Shown in pieces: positions 5,574-6,558 of a DNA stretch of 6,558 bases. The notes beneath the pieces were generated by a model that made no database searches, had not been told where the DNA came from, and saw only the letters and a list, made by a program, of their open reading frames with translations. The position numbers and the translations under genes are program-made. The stretch's first letter is position 1; each line of letters opens with the position of its first letter. This DNA comes from Nitrospinae bacterium RIFCSPLOWO2_12_39_16 (GTDB taxonomy: Bacteria; Nitrospinota; Nitrospinia; UBA9942): the NCBI GenBank assembly GCA_001805005.1, contig MHDO01000073.1:1-6558 (forward strand), in the 5' to 3' direction.

Positions 5574-5957
5574 TTACTTAAGTGTCCCAAGGAAATCAAT
5601 TACATCTGCTACTTGCTCAGGTGTTAGCTTGATTGCTGGTTTCATGGCGGTTTTCGGCTTATCAACCTTGTTCATCCTCTTCTTAAGGTCCTGAACATGT
5701 TCATCATTAGCATCCCAAACAGCCTGCGGGTCTGCAAGCCACTTCTGTAGCCACTCCTTTGGCTGTCTGTCTGTAACACCCTTTAAGCCTGGTCCTACCT
5801 TCTTTTTATCGCCTGTATCGTGGCAGGTCTTACAGTTTCCAACCTTTGCATCATTGAATATAGCCTGTCCTTTAGCCGCATCTGCTGATACAAAAGAATA
5901 GTTCATAAGAACAATCGCAAATGCCAATCCTGATAAAATACATACATACCTTTTCAA
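5574..5957 (-). CDS. Exported monoheme class I cytochrome c
   Basis: The 127-residue product is a small periplasmic electron carrier. Residues 1-25 form a Sec signal peptide (MKRY, a hydrophobic run, then FVSA with likely cleavage before DAAKG), leaving a mature protein of about 102 residues. The heme-binding site is CKTCH (42-46), with His46 as proximal ligand, followed by GPGLKGV as in class I cytochromes. Met105 in TAMKP, just before the C-terminal helix LTPEQVADVIDFL, is the likely sixth ligand; Met95 is the alternative. Partner enzymes cannot be inferred, since no oxidase or reductase genes are near. I choose TTG 5957 because AAAGGAGGTGAT lies eight bases upstream. The in-frame GTG at 5966 is part of that binding site and cannot serve well as a start. 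The gene has its own probable promoter and terminator, so it is likely monocistronic. Confidence 0.92.
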   Translation of the reverse strand: MKRYVCILSGLAFAIVLMNYSFVSADAAKGQAIFNDAKVGNCKTCHDTGDKKKVGPGLKGVTDRQPKEWLQKWLADPQAVWDANDEHVQDLKKRMNKVDKPKTAMKPAIKLTPEQVADVIDFLGTLK

Positions 5958-5961
5958 ATAT

Positions 5962-5973
5962 ATCACCTCCTTT
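5962..5973 (-). promoter_or_regulatory. Extended Shine-Dalgarno site deciding the cytochrome c start
   Basis: AAAGGAGGTGAT on the minus strand is almost the full complement of the 16S rRNA 3' end. Its GGAGG core sits eight bases before TTG 5957. The GTG within it, at 5966, gives a three-codon-longer frame but would place the start inside the binding site. Confidence 0.85.
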
Positions 5974-5992
5974 CGTTTATAAATTCTGGCAC

Positions 5993-6027
5993 AAAGCCAT
6001 TCTTAAAGCCATTCTTAAAGCCCTTCC
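5993..6027. repeat. 12-bp tandem repeat in the cytochrome c leader
   Basis: AAAGCCATTCTT occurs twice head to tail (5993-6004, 6005-6016), followed by a diverged partial third copy AAAGCCCTTCC (6017-6027). A small dyad TGGC-5-GCCA (5987-5999) overlaps the first copy. It lies between the probable promoter and the ribosome binding site of the cytochrome gene, so it would be in the 5' untranslated region. It may be a regulator site, or simple slippage. Confidence 0.75.
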
Positions 6028-6049
6028 AAATAAATGGAATAGCGTTTAA

Positions 6050-6076
6050 TTTATAAAAAGCTATAATCTAAGTCAA
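6050..6076 (-). promoter_or_regulatory. Probable sigma-70 promoter of the cytochrome c gene
   Basis: On the minus strand TTGACT (6076-6071, five of six) is followed by TATAAA (6055-6050, five of six) at 15 bases. A weaker TAAATT lies at 17 bases. Either implies a leader of about 85 bases. It sits just after the end of argG, so the cytochrome need not depend on argG transcription. The spacing is short for the better -10, so the call is tentative. Confidence 0.45.
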
Positions 6077-6088
6077 GAAAAAAAATCT

Positions 6089-6558
6089 TTATTTCCCCTT
6101 CTTCACTAATGCACCAATCTTGAGTCTCAGGGCGTTAAGCCTTATAAATCCCTCTGCATCCTTCTGCCTGTAAACCTGCTCTGCCTCAAAGGTTGCATAA
6201 TCCTGTCTGTAAAGCGAGTAATCTGATTTTCTGCCGACTACTGTGCAATTTCCCTTATAAAGTTTTAATCTGGTCTTACCTGTTACATTCTTCTGAGATT
6301 CATCAATTGCTGACTGGAGCATCTCCCTCTCAGGTGCAAACCAGAAGCCATTATAGACAATCTGGGAGTATTTGGGAATGAGAGAATCCCTCAGGTGCAT
6401 CACCTCCCTGTCCATTGTCATAGACTCAACTGCCCTGTGGGCAGTATGGAGTATAGTCCCTCCGGGGGTCTCATAGACACCCCTTGATTTCATTCCTACA
6501 AACCTGTTCTCAACAACATCAACCCTTCCGATTCCATTCTTTCCCCCCTCTTTATTCA
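6089..6558 (-). CDS. argG: Argininosuccinate synthase, C-terminal part (runs off the window)
   Basis: ArgG joins citrulline and aspartate with ATP to form argininosuccinate, the penultimate step of arginine synthesis, in the cytoplasm. Only the last 155 codons are in the window, so the 5' end lies beyond 6558. The fragment reads through GIGRVDVVENRFVGMKSRG and VYETPGGTIL, the hallmark of the synthetase C-terminal domain. It continues with ENVTGKTRLKLYKGN, then GRKSDYSLY and QKDAEGFIRL. This matches the roughly 400-residue class of ArgG rather than the longer E. coli type. The methionine at 6493 is internal, because the frame is open and conserved upstream of it. The N-terminal ATP-binding domain cannot be judged. 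A T-run follows the stop on the minus strand, but I see no stem before it. Confidence 0.95.
   Translation of the reverse strand, partial: NKEGGKNGIGRVDVVENRFVGMKSRGVYETPGGTILHTAHRAVESMTMDREVMHLRDSLIPKYSQIVYNGFWFAPEREMLQSAIDESQKNVTGKTRLKLYKGNCTVVGRKSDYSLYRQDYATFEAEQVYRQKDAEGFIRLNALRLKIGALVKKGK

Noticed and set aside
5987..6000. TGGCAC resembling a sigma-54 -24 element
   Set aside because: No TTGC-type -12 element follows at the required distance, and it points away from the cytochrome gene.

Overview
The window reads as ordinary chromosome of a Gram-negative-type bacterium. It is rather AT-rich, most genes have strong AGGAGG-type ribosome binding sites, there is a periplasmic c-type cytochrome, and the tRNA gene encodes its own CCA end. 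The gene mix and the degenerate 7-, 9- and 10-bp-period repeats in the spacers would fit a Nitrospirota- or deltaproteobacterium-like lineage. That placement is an impression from memory and is weak. I see no transposase, integrase, CRISPR array or phage gene.

Left part, plus strand (1-4112). A small Lys/Glu/Ala-rich coiled-coil protein of unknown role is followed by a spacer of short-period repeats with a hairpin. Next is a 437-residue protein whose last 100 residues are a complete HPr phosphocarrier domain behind about 335 residues I cannot assign. A second repeat-filled spacer leads to an M20 amidohydrolase, whose last codons overlap the start of ilvE (branched-chain aminotransferase). The last two are surely co-transcribed. 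Releasing an amino acid from an amide and transaminating it would be a coherent pair, but the substrate link is inference.

Middle (4099-5573). A DegT/DnrJ/EryC1-type sugar aminotransferase runs on the minus strand and shares its last 14 bases tail-to-tail with ilvE. Its N-terminus carries a CSERSES peptide that looks like a translated dispersed repeat. Divergent from it is tRNA-Leu(CAA), with a good sigma-70 -35 box upstream and inverted copies of a 9-bp-period CACAGAG element on both sides.

Right part, minus strand (5527-6558). A near-perfect bidirectional terminator separates the tRNA from a small exported monoheme cytochrome c. The cytochrome most likely starts at a TTG behind a near-complete Shine-Dalgarno sequence. 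Its leader holds a 12-bp tandem repeat and a probable promoter of its own. The window ends inside argG (argininosuccinate synthase), of which only the C-terminal 155 codons are present.

No clearly new system is visible. The points most worth following are the HPr fusion protein, the repeat elements that occupy the spacers and replace normal ribosome binding sites, and the repeat-derived N-terminus of the sugar aminotransferase.
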